Assembly (NCBI RefSeq): GCF_003072505.1
Contig: NZ_NTGB01000001.1
Coordinates: 1,909,955 to 1,973,954 of the forward strand
DNA length: 64,000 nt
Direction: 5' to 3'
Source: Polynucleobacter rarus
Lineage (GTDB): Bacteria; Pseudomonadota; Gammaproteobacteria; Burkholderiales; Burkholderiaceae
Below, piece by piece: positions 53,270 through 62,953 of the stretch (the first letter of the stretch is position 1; each line of letters starts with the position of its first letter). Under the pieces are notes generated by a model. That model was not told the origin of the DNA. It searched no databases and saw only the letters and a program-made list of their open reading frames with translations. Position numbers and translations under genes: made by a program.

Positions 53270-53302
53270 CACTTCAGTGGCAACCTCTCAAGCACTGAAG
53301 TG
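53270..53302 (+). terminator. Hairpin terminator after the cupin gene
   Basis: CACTTCAGTG and CACTGAAGTG form a 10-bp perfect stem around 13 bases, followed by AAGCTTATTTCTTCT. It divides the rightward catabolic genes into two transcription units. Confidence 0.65.
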
Positions 53303-53425
53303 AAGCTTATTTCTTCTATGCTCTCTTCTTTAGATAGTGCTGCAAGCCTAAAGCCAGTAAAACATTTCAAGCGACTATAATTAATCTCGTCCCTAATTGG
53401 CCCACTTTACTACAGCGAGAACCCG

Positions 53426-54424
53426 TTGAAAACATTAGTACTCTTTACCAAACTCCCCTATCTCGTTGTTTTTATTTTGGCTCAAAGTCTTCTACTGATC
53501 CGCGCTCAAGCGGTTGAACCCACGACTTACCCTAATCAAACTGTCCACGTTACAACTCCCTTTCCACCCGGTGGCGCTGCTGATGTAGTGGTACGTTTAG
53601 TTAGTCAAAAATTAACCGAAGAACTAGGCGCTTCTTTTATCGTGGATAACAAACCTGGAGCTGGTGGATCCATTGGTGCCAAGTTCGTTTCACAAAGTTC
53701 ACCTGATGGCTATAACTTATTAATTACCTCTAGTAGCACCATGTCCATCAATCCACATTTTATGAAAAAGATTGGATATGACCCATTTACTAGCTTTACA
53801 CCCATTTCGCTAATCGGTTATTCACCTAATGTCTTTGTTGTAACTCCTAATTTGCCATTCAAAAATATCCAAGAGTTTATTGCCGCAGCAAAAGCAAATC
53901 CAGGTAAATATAACTTTGCCTCCAACGGCCCCGGCACATCAAGTCATTTAACCGGGGAACTATTTCAGCAGAGTGCTGGTATTGAACTCTTGCACGTGCC
54001 ATATAAAGGTGCATCCCCAGCTGTAGTTGATGTTGCTGGCGGACAAGTTACTGGACTTTTTGCAGCGTTTGCGAGTGTTGGGCCTTTAGTCAAATCTGGT
54101 AAGTTAAAAGCCTTAGGAGTAACCAGTTTAAAAAGAATGGAAATTGCACCCCAAATCCCAACCTTAAATGAATCTGGATTACCAAATTTTGAATCGCTGC
54201 AGTGGTGGGCAGTATATGGTCCAGCAAATATGCCAGTCAGTATCCAAAACAAATTAAATGAAGCCGTCAATAAAATCCTCAAACAACCAGAAACAAAAGC
54301 GCGCTTTGCCGAAGAATCCATATTCGTTTTAGGCGGCTCTCCTGATGATTTGAAAAACTATTTGCGCAGTGATTACAACAAATGGGGGAAAGTCATCTCT
54401 ACTGGTAAATTCACTCTCAACTAA
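53426..54424 (+). CDS. Bug/TTT-family periplasmic solute receptor
   Basis: A 332-residue receptor whose only plausible start is a TTG (53426), with weak GCGAGAA upstream. A long signal helix ends RAQA (residue 29). The ligand loop is TPFPPGGAAD, with DNKPGAGG and SSPDGYN following. Two MmgE/PrpD genes follow 11 bases downstream on the same strand, so a methylcitrate- or aconitate-like tricarboxylate is a reasonable ligand guess. Confidence 0.92.
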   Translation: MKTLVLFTKLPYLVVFILAQSLLLIRAQAVEPTTYPNQTVHVTTPFPPGGAADVVVRLVSQKLTEELGASFIVDNKPGAGGSIGAKFVSQSSPDGYNLLITSSSTMSINPHFMKKIGYDPFTSFTPISLIGYSPNVFVVTPNLPFKNIQEFIAAAKANPGKYNFASNGPGTSSHLTGELFQQSAGIELLHVPYKGASPAVVDVAGGQVTGLFAAFASVGPLVKSGKLKALGVTSLKRMEIAPQIPTLNESGLPNFESLQWWAVYGPANMPVSIQNKLNEAVNKILKQPETKARFAEESIFVLGGSPDDLKNYLRSDYNKWGKVISTGKFTLN

Positions 54425-54435
54425 TTAAGCAATTT

Positions 54436-55830
54436 ATGCAAACTAACTCGATTCCCGTTACAGCCGAACTAGCAAAATTCATCTCTGATTTAACTTGGGA
54501 CAAAATTCCAAAACATATACAAGAGCTCATGCCTGTCTTGTTGATTGATATTTTTCGGTCAGCCTCTGTCGGAGTAGAACAGTCATGGACCAAAACTATT
54601 ACAGATACTTTTCAATCCGTTCAATCAAACACGACTAATAGCCCCATTTGGTTTTCTAATAATATGGCAGAAATTACAAAAGCTGCGTTTATTAACGGTA
54701 CCGCTTGTGGCAGCCTAGACTGGGATGATTCCCATGTGGCAGCCATTATTCATCCGGGTATTTGTATTTGGCCAGCAGCATTAAATGTCGCCTATTTACA
54801 AAAATCAACTGGCAAGGAGCTTCTAACAGCCGTTGTTGCGGGGTATGAAACTGCGATTCGGATTGGCATGAGTATTCAACCTGAGCATTCACTTAGAGGT
54901 TTTCAAGGCACGCCAACTTGTGGTGCTTTCGGCGCTGCGGCGGCCTGTGCAAAACTACTTAAATTGCCAGAAGAAAAAATCCAAAATGCGCTAGGTATCG
55001 CAGCTACCTTTGCCTGTGGTTTGTCACAATTTTTTGTTTCAGGCTCAGATATTAAAAGGTTTCATGCTGGCAAAGCGGCTGCTAATGGTGTGGAGGCAGC
55101 CCAACTGGCTCAAGCAGGTTTAACCGGGCCGCACGATGCAATTGAAGGATCTCAGGGATTTGCGAAAGCATTTTCCGATCGTTTTTCTGCCCAAACAGTC
55201 GTTGAAGGTTTAGGTAGCTACTTTCCTACCGAGTCCATCTCACTGAAGCCCCATGCGAGCAGTGTGCGTATGCAAGCAGCCATTGAAGCAGCAGCCGTGC
55301 TAGCCAGACAAGGTGCCACGATTGATCAAATTGAATCGATTGTGATTGGTGTGCATGGTGCCATGGTTGGTAAACTCACCACGAACACTCCACGTGATTT
55401 TCAACAAGCCCAGTTAAGTACACCTTTTGCGGTAGCGATGGCAATCAAACTTGCGCCACAACGCTCTGGGCCATTATCACTTGCTATTAGTGATTACGAA
55501 CATTGCTTTAATCAAACCGATGTACACGACTTATCGAAAAAAACCATTTGTGTCGTTGATGCAGAAGTTGAAAAAGAAACTACCATGGAGTCCGTCCCTG
55601 CTAGAGTTACTTGCACCTTAAAAAATGGCCAAGTGCTAGAGCACTTTATTCAGTTTCCAAAAGGTTGTCCTCAAAATCCAATCACCTTAGAGGAAGTTGC
55701 GCTTCGGTTTAAATCGATTGCTACCCCTGCTTTTGGTATTGAAGCCTTAGATACCTGGCTCGAAAGCGCACTAAACCTAAGCCGACTTGAATCAATTGAT
55801 TCATTATTCTCTCTTAAACTAATCAAGTGA
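54436..55830 (+). CDS. MmgE/PrpD-family protein (copy 1)
   Basis: A 464-residue protein of the family that contains 2-methylcitrate dehydratase and cis-aconitate decarboxylase. The helical N-terminal domain has FINGTACGSLDWDDSH (about residues 84-99), HPGICIWPAAL and YETAIRIGMS, and KPHASSVRMQAAIEA lies near 274-288. The reaction could be dehydration, isomerisation or decarboxylation of a tricarboxylate. The second copy overlaps it by 4 bases (GTGA), so both are made together and probably form a heteromer or successive steps. Confidence 0.9.
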   Translation: MQTNSIPVTAELAKFISDLTWDKIPKHIQELMPVLLIDIFRSASVGVEQSWTKTITDTFQSVQSNTTNSPIWFSNNMAEITKAAFINGTACGSLDWDDSHVAAIIHPGICIWPAALNVAYLQKSTGKELLTAVVAGYETAIRIGMSIQPEHSLRGFQGTPTCGAFGAAAACAKLLKLPEEKIQNALGIAATFACGLSQFFVSGSDIKRFHAGKAAANGVEAAQLAQAGLTGPHDAIEGSQGFAKAFSDRFSAQTVVEGLGSYFPTESISLKPHASSVRMQAAIEAAAVLARQGATIDQIESIVIGVHGAMVGKLTTNTPRDFQQAQLSTPFAVAMAIKLAPQRSGPLSLAISDYEHCFNQTDVHDLSKKTICVVDAEVEKETTMESVPARVTCTLKNGQVLEHFIQFPKGCPQNPITLEEVALRFKSIATPAFGIEALDTWLESALNLSRLESIDSLFSLKLIK

Positions 55831-57245
55831 ATACCATTAACTCCCCCACTATTCAACTCGCCACTTTCGTAGCAGATACATTTTTTGAAAAATTACCAGA
55901 AGATGTTCAAAGCAAACTTCATCTTTTTTATTTAGACTATTTACGCGTCGCTTCAGTTGGAAAAAGGATGCCGTGGAGTCAGTGGGCTGAGAATTTTATT
56001 CAAGGTAGTTCGCAGACTGGACAAAGTCCAGTCTTGTTTTCGAATTTAAAACTAGATTCTCAAAGTGCTGCTTTTTTAAATGCTATTTACTCAGGCAGTA
56101 TTGATGCGGACGATGTTCATGTTGGTTCAATGTTACATCCAGGTTGCGTCGTCTTTTCAGCGGCTCTTGCTATTGGTCAAAGTTTAAATTGCTCTGGTTC
56201 ACAAATTATGAGCGCAGTTATTTGTGGTTATGAAGCCATGATTCGGATTGGCCTAGGAGTTCAACCCAGTCACTTTAAAAGAGGCTTTCAAAGCACTTCA
56301 ACTTGCGGCGTTTTGGGAGCTGCAGTAGCTGCTGCGAAATTACTCCATTGGCAGCAAAGTAGAGAAATCCAAATTGAGAAAATTGCTCAAACTCTAGGTA
56401 TCGCTTCTTCATTTACGGGTGGTTTAGTACAGTTTTTTCACTCTGGCTCTACCGTCAAAAGATTGCATGCCGCGCAAGCATCCAGTTCTGGTGTGCGCGC
56501 TGCCTTATTAGTAGAAGCTGGCTTTTCTGGGCCTATGGATATCCTAGAAGGAAAAGATGGTTTTGCTAAAGCATATGCTGATGAGTCTGATCTTGCAAAA
56601 GCATTTGCAGGGCTCGGCCAAACATTTGTGGTTCATGAGGTATCCATCAAGCCACACGCATGCAGTGCGCGGGTGCTCTCAGCAATAGAAGCAGCCAAGC
56701 TAATCACCGAGGAGATGACGCAGGATCAACTAACAACTCCTCTTAGCTGTTCGGATATTGTCGGGATTACTTTAGGGATTCCGAAAGTGATTCAAGGCAG
56801 ACTAACGAAAAACGAACCCACTGATCTACAGGCTGCTCAAATGAGCGCACCATTTGCTGTAGCTCTGAGCTTACATCACGCAATTCGCCAATTTAATCCA
56901 ATCCTCAGTATTATTGATTTCGAAGATGGTCTTGCCAATGAAGAGGTTATTCGTCTAGCAAAAATGGTTCAATGTGAACTAGATGAGGATGTAGAAAAAA
57001 CAAGTTCAAGTGAATCGGTGAGTGCTAAGTTAACACTTACTTTAGCGAATGGTACAGTGTTTACCAAATTTATCACAGCACCGCAAGGTAGTATTACCCG
57101 ACCTTACGCTATTGAAGATATGCAGGCTTTACTTAGGACCGAGTTACTCAGTCGGTATGAGCCAACCTTCACTTATGAGATTGTTTCAACTGCCAGTTGT
57201 TTCGGCTTAGTAAAAAATAGCCGTACTTTTTTACTGCCGAACTAA
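55827..57245 (+). CDS. MmgE/PrpD-family protein (copy 2)
   Basis: A 472-residue paralogue of the preceding protein, starting at the overlapping GTG. The corresponding blocks are IYSGSIDADDVHVGSMLHPG, YEAMIRIGLG, FQSTSTCGVLGAA and KPHACSARVLSAIEA. The first block has DADDVH where copy 1 has DWDDSH, and the residues between active-site segments differ, so the two probably do not share the same substrate pocket. It ends 4 bases into the convergent HAD gene. Confidence 0.9.
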   Translation: MNTINSPTIQLATFVADTFFEKLPEDVQSKLHLFYLDYLRVASVGKRMPWSQWAENFIQGSSQTGQSPVLFSNLKLDSQSAAFLNAIYSGSIDADDVHVGSMLHPGCVVFSAALAIGQSLNCSGSQIMSAVICGYEAMIRIGLGVQPSHFKRGFQSTSTCGVLGAAVAAAKLLHWQQSREIQIEKIAQTLGIASSFTGGLVQFFHSGSTVKRLHAAQASSSGVRAALLVEAGFSGPMDILEGKDGFAKAYADESDLAKAFAGLGQTFVVHEVSIKPHACSARVLSAIEAAKLITEEMTQDQLTTPLSCSDIVGITLGIPKVIQGRLTKNEPTDLQAAQMSAPFAVALSLHHAIRQFNPILSIIDFEDGLANEEVIRLAKMVQCELDEDVEKTSSSESVSAKLTLTLANGTVFTKFITAPQGSITRPYAIEDMQALLRTELLSRYEPTFTYEIVSTASCFGLVKNSRTFLLPN

Positions 57246-57940
57246 GAATTGTTGCCATTTAAAAGTTCAAGCAGAGCAGACAAACTACTGCCTTGATAAG
57301 TTGGTAATGGCCCGATTTCTTCAAAAGGTAAATTGGATCGATTTACCCAAAAGACGTCATAGCCAAACCAACTAGCGCCCAGTGCATCCCAAGCATTCGA
57401 AGAGACAAAAAGAATCTCTTCTTTTTTGAACGAAAATGCATCAATCAGTAACTGATAACTCTGTGGCGCTGTTTTAAAAAGTTTGACTTCCTCAACCGTG
57501 ACGACTTGGTCTAGATAAGATTCGAGGCCATTACTTTGTACCACAGTTCGCAGCATCTCGCGACTACCATTTGATAGTATTGCAGTAGCGATCCCTTTTT
57601 GATGAAGTTGCTCTAGAACGCTTGAGGCATCTCCAAAAGCCTTTAATCTGGCATATTCGGCCATCAATTGCGCTTCTTTTTGTTCTGTCAGTTCTAACTT
57701 CAACCTTTTACAGACATAACGTAAAGCACGAATCGTAATTTCCCAAAAAGGTAAATAGTATTTACTTCCCTGAGGGCTTGGATCACTCATGGTCACTAAC
57801 CGCGTATATTCAATCTGACGATCGCGCCACATCACAGACAGTACCCCACCCTGCCCTGGAAAAAACTCCTCAGCTAGTTGTCCCATTGAATACACATCAA
57901 ACAGAGTGCCGTAAGCATCAAATGCCACTAATTTATACAT
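57242..57940 (-). CDS. Haloacid dehalogenase, type II (L-2-haloacid dehalogenase-like)
   Basis: A 232-residue HAD enzyme. The nucleophile is Asp8 (FDAYGTLFD), with Arg41, Ser123-Asn124 (LSNGS), Lys156 and N182-A-W-D185 (SSNAWDALGA). All the residues that distinguish L-2-haloacid dehalogenases from phosphatases are in place. It should hydrolyse 2-haloalkanoates to 2-hydroxyacids, though natural substrates of such genes are often unknown. GAGGGAATCCCA precedes the ATG. The acyl-CoA dehydrogenase gene ends 33 bases upstream on the same strand. Confidence 0.9.
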   Translation of the reverse strand: MYKLVAFDAYGTLFDVYSMGQLAEEFFPGQGGVLSVMWRDRQIEYTRLVTMSDPSPQGSKYYLPFWEITIRALRYVCKRLKLELTEQKEAQLMAEYARLKAFGDASSVLEQLHQKGIATAILSNGSREMLRTVVQSNGLESYLDQVVTVEEVKLFKTAPQSYQLLIDAFSFKKEEILFVSSNAWDALGASWFGYDVFWVNRSNLPFEEIGPLPTYQGSSLSALLELLNGNNS

Positions 57941-57973
57941 TGGGATTCCCTCAAGTCAGAAAAGGTGTGTCAA

Positions 57974-59134
57974 TCATTTAAGGCTGAGGATTTTTCGAGC
58001 CATACTCCAGCGATGTACTTCACTTGGACCATCATAGATTCTGAAAGCTCTCAGATCCTTAAAAATACGCATCACGATTGTTTCACCTGTGACCCCCTGA
58101 CCGCCCAAGATTTGTACACAACGATCCACCACTCGCCACTGCGCTTCTGAACAAATCGTTTTAGCACGACTCGACTCAAAATTACCTCTTTCACCTTGAT
58201 CGAGTAACCAGGCAGTATGCCAAATATGTAGTCTTGCAGTTTGTAAATCCATGTTATTGTCAGCCAACATAAAACCAACACCTTCATGCGTGCCCAATAC
58301 TTGTCCGAAGGCTTGACGATTGCAGGCATACTCGACAGCAATATCATTAGCTCTTCTGGCCTGTCCAAGCCATCTCATGCAATGCGTTAATCTAGCAGGT
58401 GCAAGTCGCACTTGAGCATATCGAAAACCTTTACCCACTTCACCTAGTACATTTTCTTTTGGCACGCGTAAGTCTTTGAACTCCACAACAGCGTGTCCGC
58501 CAGTAAAGCAGGAGTCTAATGCCTCCATTTGACGAACAACTTTAATCCCAGGCGCACTCATGTCAGACAAGAACATCGTCGCGCTACCGTCTGCCATTTT
58601 GGCCATGATGATTGAGAACGAAGCCCCTACAGCACCAGTAATAAACCATTTTGTACCGTTAATCACGTAATCATCACCATCTAACACAGCGGTTGTGTTG
58701 AGCATAGATGGATCGGCACCGGCTCCTGGAGCTGGTTCTGTCATCGCAAAACAGGATCTGATTTTGCCTTCAACTAAGGGCTTTAACCAACGTAACTTTT
58801 GCTCCGGACTCGCAACTTCTTGGAGCAAATGAATATTACCCTCATCCGGCGCATGAATATTGAGCGCAATCGGCCCTAAAGTTGAATAGCCTGCTTCTTC
58901 AAACACAATCGCTTTTTCAACATGACTTAGGGCTAAACAACCATATTCTTTAGCGCCATGCGGGGTAAGTAAGCCTATTTTTTTAGCCTTAGCTATCAAT
59001 TCATTTTTGAGTTCTTCATGAGGGCCATGTGAGTCTTGACGGGGATCATTTTCCATCGGTATGATTTCTGTTCGGATGAATTCTCTAACTTTCTCCTGCA
59101 GAGATTGCAATTCGGGACTCAGTGCAAAGTTCAT
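57974..59134 (-). CDS. Acyl-CoA dehydrogenase family protein (ACAD10/11-like)
   Basis: A 386-residue FAD enzyme. FAMTEPAPGAGADPSML lies near 131-147, and the C-terminal active-site block is YDGPSEVHR, where Asp takes the place of the usual catalytic Glu, as in ACAD10/11-type proteins. AAAGGCGCTGAT precedes the ATG. It is followed by the HAD gene on the same strand. It does not belong to the 46-53 kb operon and its substrate is unknown. Confidence 0.9.
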   Translation of the reverse strand: MNFALSPELQSLQEKVREFIRTEIIPMENDPRQDSHGPHEELKNELIAKAKKIGLLTPHGAKEYGCLALSHVEKAIVFEEAGYSTLGPIALNIHAPDEGNIHLLQEVASPEQKLRWLKPLVEGKIRSCFAMTEPAPGAGADPSMLNTTAVLDGDDYVINGTKWFITGAVGASFSIIMAKMADGSATMFLSDMSAPGIKVVRQMEALDSCFTGGHAVVEFKDLRVPKENVLGEVGKGFRYAQVRLAPARLTHCMRWLGQARRANDIAVEYACNRQAFGQVLGTHEGVGFMLADNNMDLQTARLHIWHTAWLLDQGERGNFESSRAKTICSEAQWRVVDRCVQILGGQGVTGETIVMRIFKDLRAFRIYDGPSEVHRWSMARKILSLK

Positions 59135-59327
59135 ATCAGCGCCTTTAAAGTAAGATTACTTCTAAATAGTAATCTTCAGTTTGAAATTTAAGTTTACTTA
59201 TGTATCCATTATTCTAATCATTAATTCAACAAGTGCCAGATATCTCAAAACCAAAAAAAATGATTGATTTAACTCTGTGTTTACTTTTACGATATGATTA
59301 TTAAGAAATATTATTCTATTGAGACCT

Positions 59328-60113
59328 ATGTATCCATTCCATTATCTTAGACCTACATCCATCCCAGAAGCCCAACAACAAATTCTTCTTGATTCTGAGG
59401 CTAAATTTATCGCTGGCGGTATGACCTTGCTTCCTGCTATGAAGCATCGATTAGCCAATCCTAGTCATTTAATTGACATTGGTCATTTGCCAGAATTAGA
59501 CTGCATTGAAAAAAGAGATGCTTATCTGGTCATTGGCGCTGGAACCAAACATATGACCGTTGCGCGCGATCCATTAGTCAAATCCAATATTGCAGGACTA
59601 GCTGAGCTTGCGATCTTGATTGGTGATCCTCAAGTTAGGGCAAGGGGAACATTGGGCGGTTCACTCGCAAATAATGACCCTTCAGCCGACTATCCCGCTG
59701 CAGCCCTTGCTCTGAACGCCAACATCGTAACTGATCAAAGAACCATTGCTGTTAAGGACTTTTTCCAAGGACTTTATACAACTTGCTTAAAAGAGGGTGA
59801 GTTAATGAAGGAGGTCCAATTCCAAATCCCACTTCAAAGCACCTATGTCAAATTGAAACAAGCCGCTTCCGGTTATGCCTTAGCCGGGGTATTTGTTGCG
59901 CAGTATGGCTCGAATGAATTTAATGTAGCAGTCACGGGAGTTGGCAACGGTGTCTTTCGCTGGACTGATGCTGAAAATGCCTTAAGTAAAAATAAAGCAA
60001 TTCCAGTCTTAAATCATGATCAATTAATGGAAGATATTCATGCTTCTGGTAAATATCGTGCACACATGACAAAAGTTTTACTAGAAAAAGCGCTCACGCA
60101 GCTCACCCGATAA
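59328..60113 (+). CDS. FAD-binding medium subunit of a molybdenum hydroxylase (CoxM-like)
   Basis: A 261-residue subunit of xanthine dehydrogenase/CO dehydrogenase type. The FAD motifs AGGMTLLPAMK (about residues 29-39) and TLGGSLANNDPSADYPAA (about 106-123) are intact. I use the ATG at 59328; a TTG 9 bases earlier is in frame. The ribosome binding site is weak. It heads a three-gene operon with the iron-sulfur and molybdopterin subunits, so electrons pass Mo, 2Fe-2S, FAD. Confidence 0.9.
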   Translation: MYPFHYLRPTSIPEAQQQILLDSEAKFIAGGMTLLPAMKHRLANPSHLIDIGHLPELDCIEKRDAYLVIGAGTKHMTVARDPLVKSNIAGLAELAILIGDPQVRARGTLGGSLANNDPSADYPAAALALNANIVTDQRTIAVKDFFQGLYTTCLKEGELMKEVQFQIPLQSTYVKLKQAASGYALAGVFVAQYGSNEFNVAVTGVGNGVFRWTDAENALSKNKAIPVLNHDQLMEDIHASGKYRAHMTKVLLEKALTQLTR

Positions 60114-60133
60114 TTCATTTAGGTTTTTAAATC

Positions 60134-60592
60134 ATGAAAATTACTATTAATGGCACTGTTCAAGATATAGCAGTGAACGATAATACTTTGTTAGTTGATG
60201 TCTTAAGGGACCAACTACATTTAACTGGCACCCATGTTGGATGTGATACGAGCCAATGTGGCTGTTGCACCGTGCAAATGAACGGTTCTACCATCAAGTC
60301 CTGTACGATACTGGCCCTCCAAGCACAAGATGCGCAAATTACAACGATTGAAGGATTAGCTAATCAAGGTTTACATCCTGTTCAAGAGGCTTTTTCCCAA
60401 GAGCATGGACTGCAATGCGGTTTTTGTACACCTGGCATGATCATGAGTACAGTACAACTGCTGAAAGACTTCCCTAATCCAACTGACGATCAAATTATGG
60501 CAGGCCTAGCAGGTAATCTTTGCCGTTGTACCGGATATGTCAATATTATTGCCGCTGTCAAATCAGCAGCCAAGAAAATGCAAGGACAATAA
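60134..60592 (+). CDS. [2Fe-2S] small subunit of a molybdenum hydroxylase (CoxS-like)
   Basis: A 152-residue protein with a plant-type cluster site (CDTSQCGCC, then Cys in IKSC) and a helical second site (CGFCTPG and CRCTGY). It lies 20 bases after the CoxM-like gene and 3 bases before the large subunit gene. No signal peptide is seen on any of the three subunits, so this enzyme is cytoplasmic, in contrast to the IorAB-type enzyme at 29.2-31.8 kb. Confidence 0.93.
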   Translation: MKITINGTVQDIAVNDNTLLVDVLRDQLHLTGTHVGCDTSQCGCCTVQMNGSTIKSCTILALQAQDAQITTIEGLANQGLHPVQEAFSQEHGLQCGFCTPGMIMSTVQLLKDFPNPTDDQIMAGLAGNLCRCTGYVNIIAAVKSAAKKMQGQ

Positions 60593-60595
60593 ACA

Positions 60596-62893
60596 ATGTC
60601 AATCGATCACTTACTTCGTAAAGAAGACAAGCGCCTCATTACTGGTCATGGTAAATATTCTGCTGATTGGTATTACGATGGCATGCTTTATGCTTTTATT
60701 ATCCGCTCACCCTACGCCCATGCAAGCATTGGCGAGATGGACTTCTCTGCGGTTGAATCAGCGCCTGGAGTTATCAAGGTTTTAAGTCATCATGACGTAG
60801 ATGAAGCGAAGTTTAAAGGACTTCCAACCGGGACTACTGCGCAAAATCCTGATGGCCAAACGCAAAAAATTGCACCGATGCCAATCCTAGCAAAAGACAA
60901 AGTGTTGTTCGTCGGTCAACCCGTCGCTATGGTGCTTGCAGATACACTTGAGAATGCTATCAATGCAGCTGAACTAGCCATGATTGATTATGAGGTGTTA
61001 GATGCTGTGACGGATTATGCCAGTGCAACCCTAGATGGTGCGCCAGAACTACACGCCATTGCGCCGCATAACCGGTCCATTACTTATATCAATGGCGATC
61101 AAGCTAAAGTGGAAGAAGCCTTTAGAAAAGCAGCTTACGTGAGTCACGTTACTGTTCACAGTCAACGTCTGATTGCTAACCCCATGGAGCCAAGAGCTGT
61201 TGTGGCAAACTATGACGCTAGGTCTGATATTGTAAAACTCCACGTACCAACGCAAGGCGTTATGGGAATGCATGGTTTCTTGTCCCACATCACAGGACTT
61301 GGGGCTGATAAAATTGAAATTGAAACCCACGATGTTGGGGGCTCTTTTGGGATCAGAAGCGGTGCATATAATGAATATGCATTAGCAATACTTGCATCTA
61401 AATTATTACAACGTCCGATCAAATGGGTCGGAACTCGCTCAGAAGTGATTTTGTCAGATTGGCATGGCCGTGCATTAGAACTCAATGGCTCGATTGCCAT
61501 TGACGAAAGTGGTAAGTTTCTCGCTATCAAGTTTGCTGACAAAGTAGATATCGGTGCTTTCAACTGTTACTTTGGATCATTTATTGGGACTAGGAATATC
61601 TCCATCACCATGAGCGGGGTATATCAAATACCAGCGTTGGCAATGAGCTCTGAACTTTACTATACGAATACGGTGCCTGTGTCAGCTTATCGTGGTGCTG
61701 GCAGACCGGATATTGCCTATGCAATTGAACGTTTGGTTGATCATGCAGCCAACGAGCATGGATTTGATAAAGTTGCTTTACGTAAAAAGAACTTTATTCC
61801 TGTTCAAGATTTCCCCTACACCAATGCAGTTGGCACGACGATTGACAGTGGAGATTTTATACAAGTCATGGATAGAGCCTTAGAACTGAGCCAGTACACT
61901 AGCTTTGAACAAAGAAGACAAGACTCCGCCAAGCACGGCAAATTACGCGGTATAGGACTTGCTTACTTTATTGAATCCTCCGCCGCGGGGAATGTTGCAA
62001 AAGACCAAATTCGTGGTAGCTTCACGAAAGATGGAGAGTTACATATTTTCGGCGTGACAGGTGCATCAGGGCAGGGACACGAAACCTCCTTTACCCAAAT
62101 TGCTGCCGATACTCTGGGCTATCCTGTTGAAAAAATACAATACACCGCCGGTCAAGCAGATCAGAAGGTCATCGGCAATAGTACTGGTGGTTCCAGAACG
62201 CTCTATGGTGCAGGTAGTGCTGTAAAAAATATGTGCCAACAAGTGATTGAAAAATACCAAGCTACTGCAGCTGATCATCTTGGAGTAAGTCCTGATTCAT
62301 TAAGCTTTGAGGACGGAAAGTGGGTAAGCTCCGCCAAGAATCTATCCGTGACATTTGTTGAAATAATACAAAGTGTCCTTAGAAACCCTGACGTTCAACT
62401 TGACGACCTCAGTGTGGTTGGTGAGGCACAATCTGGCTCGACCTACCCGAATGGCTGTCATGTTGCAGAAGTAGAAGTTGATCCGAATACTGGTATTACA
62501 GAAATATGTTCCTACACAGCGGTTGATGATACTGGGGTGATTATTTCACCAAAGTTAGTTGAAGGCCAAATTCATGGTGGTGTTGTGCAAGGGATCGGAC
62601 AAGCCTTTTATGAAAGAACCGTTTATGATGAGTCAGGACAGTTACTCACCGGGTCTTTAATGGATTATGCTTTACCTAAAGCAGGTTGCATTACCAAGTT
62701 TACTTGTGATCACATTGAAGTAGCTACCAAGTCCAACCTTCTAGGCGCCAAAGGGGTAGGCGAATCTGGCTGCTCTGGATCACTCCCCTCCTTGTCTAAT
62801 GCAATGGTGGATGCTCTCAAGATTCGGGGAATTACAAATTTAGACATGCCCTTCACACCGTCAAGGGTTTGGGGCTTGCTGAACGCCCAGTAG
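60596..62893 (+). CDS. Molybdopterin large subunit of a molybdenum hydroxylase (CoxL-like)
   Basis: A 765-residue molybdopterin cytosine dinucleotide-binding subunit. Visible landmarks: GGSFGIRSGAYNEYA (about 246-260), VSAYRGAGRPDIAYAIERLVD (in parts) near 361-381, GASGQGHETSF and the late catalytic Glu in AKGVGESGCSGS. It lacks the AYxCSFR loop of true form-I CO dehydrogenase, so a carboxylic or heterocyclic substrate hydroxylation is more likely. AAGGACAAT precedes the ATG. It ends the operon; a hairpin follows. Confidence 0.92.
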   Translation: MSIDHLLRKEDKRLITGHGKYSADWYYDGMLYAFIIRSPYAHASIGEMDFSAVESAPGVIKVLSHHDVDEAKFKGLPTGTTAQNPDGQTQKIAPMPILAKDKVLFVGQPVAMVLADTLENAINAAELAMIDYEVLDAVTDYASATLDGAPELHAIAPHNRSITYINGDQAKVEEAFRKAAYVSHVTVHSQRLIANPMEPRAVVANYDARSDIVKLHVPTQGVMGMHGFLSHITGLGADKIEIETHDVGGSFGIRSGAYNEYALAILASKLLQRPIKWVGTRSEVILSDWHGRALELNGSIAIDESGKFLAIKFADKVDIGAFNCYFGSFIGTRNISITMSGVYQIPALAMSSELYYTNTVPVSAYRGAGRPDIAYAIERLVDHAANEHGFDKVALRKKNFIPVQDFPYTNAVGTTIDSGDFIQVMDRALELSQYTSFEQRRQDSAKHGKLRGIGLAYFIESSAAGNVAKDQIRGSFTKDGELHIFGVTGASGQGHETSFTQIAADTLGYPVEKIQYTAGQADQKVIGNSTGGSRTLYGAGSAVKNMCQQVIEKYQATAADHLGVSPDSLSFEDGKWVSSAKNLSVTFVEIIQSVLRNPDVQLDDLSVVGEAQSGSTYPNGCHVAEVEVDPNTGITEICSYTAVDDTGVIISPKLVEGQIHGGVVQGIGQAFYERTVYDESGQLLTGSLMDYALPKAGCITKFTCDHIEVATKSNLLGAKGVGESGCSGSLPSLSNAMVDALKIRGITNLDMPFTPSRVWGLLNAQ

Positions 62894-62900
62894 TCTTCGT

Positions 62901-62940
62901 TACCGTTACAAAATGAGCTTCATACTATTTTGTAACGGTA
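62901..62940. terminator. 14-bp hairpin between the CoxL-like and Bug genes
   Basis: TACCGTTACAAAAT and ATTTTGTAACGGTA form a perfect 14-bp stem around 12 bases. No strong T run follows on either strand, so it may be a terminator with reduced efficiency or an RNA-protecting stem. Confidence 0.6.
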
Positions 62941-62953
62941 TTCTCCATACGAG

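Noticed and set aside
60596..62893. Form-I CO dehydrogenase large subunit
   Set aside because: The diagnostic AYxCSFR active-site loop is absent (AYRGAGRP is present), so this is another xanthine-dehydrogenase-family enzyme.
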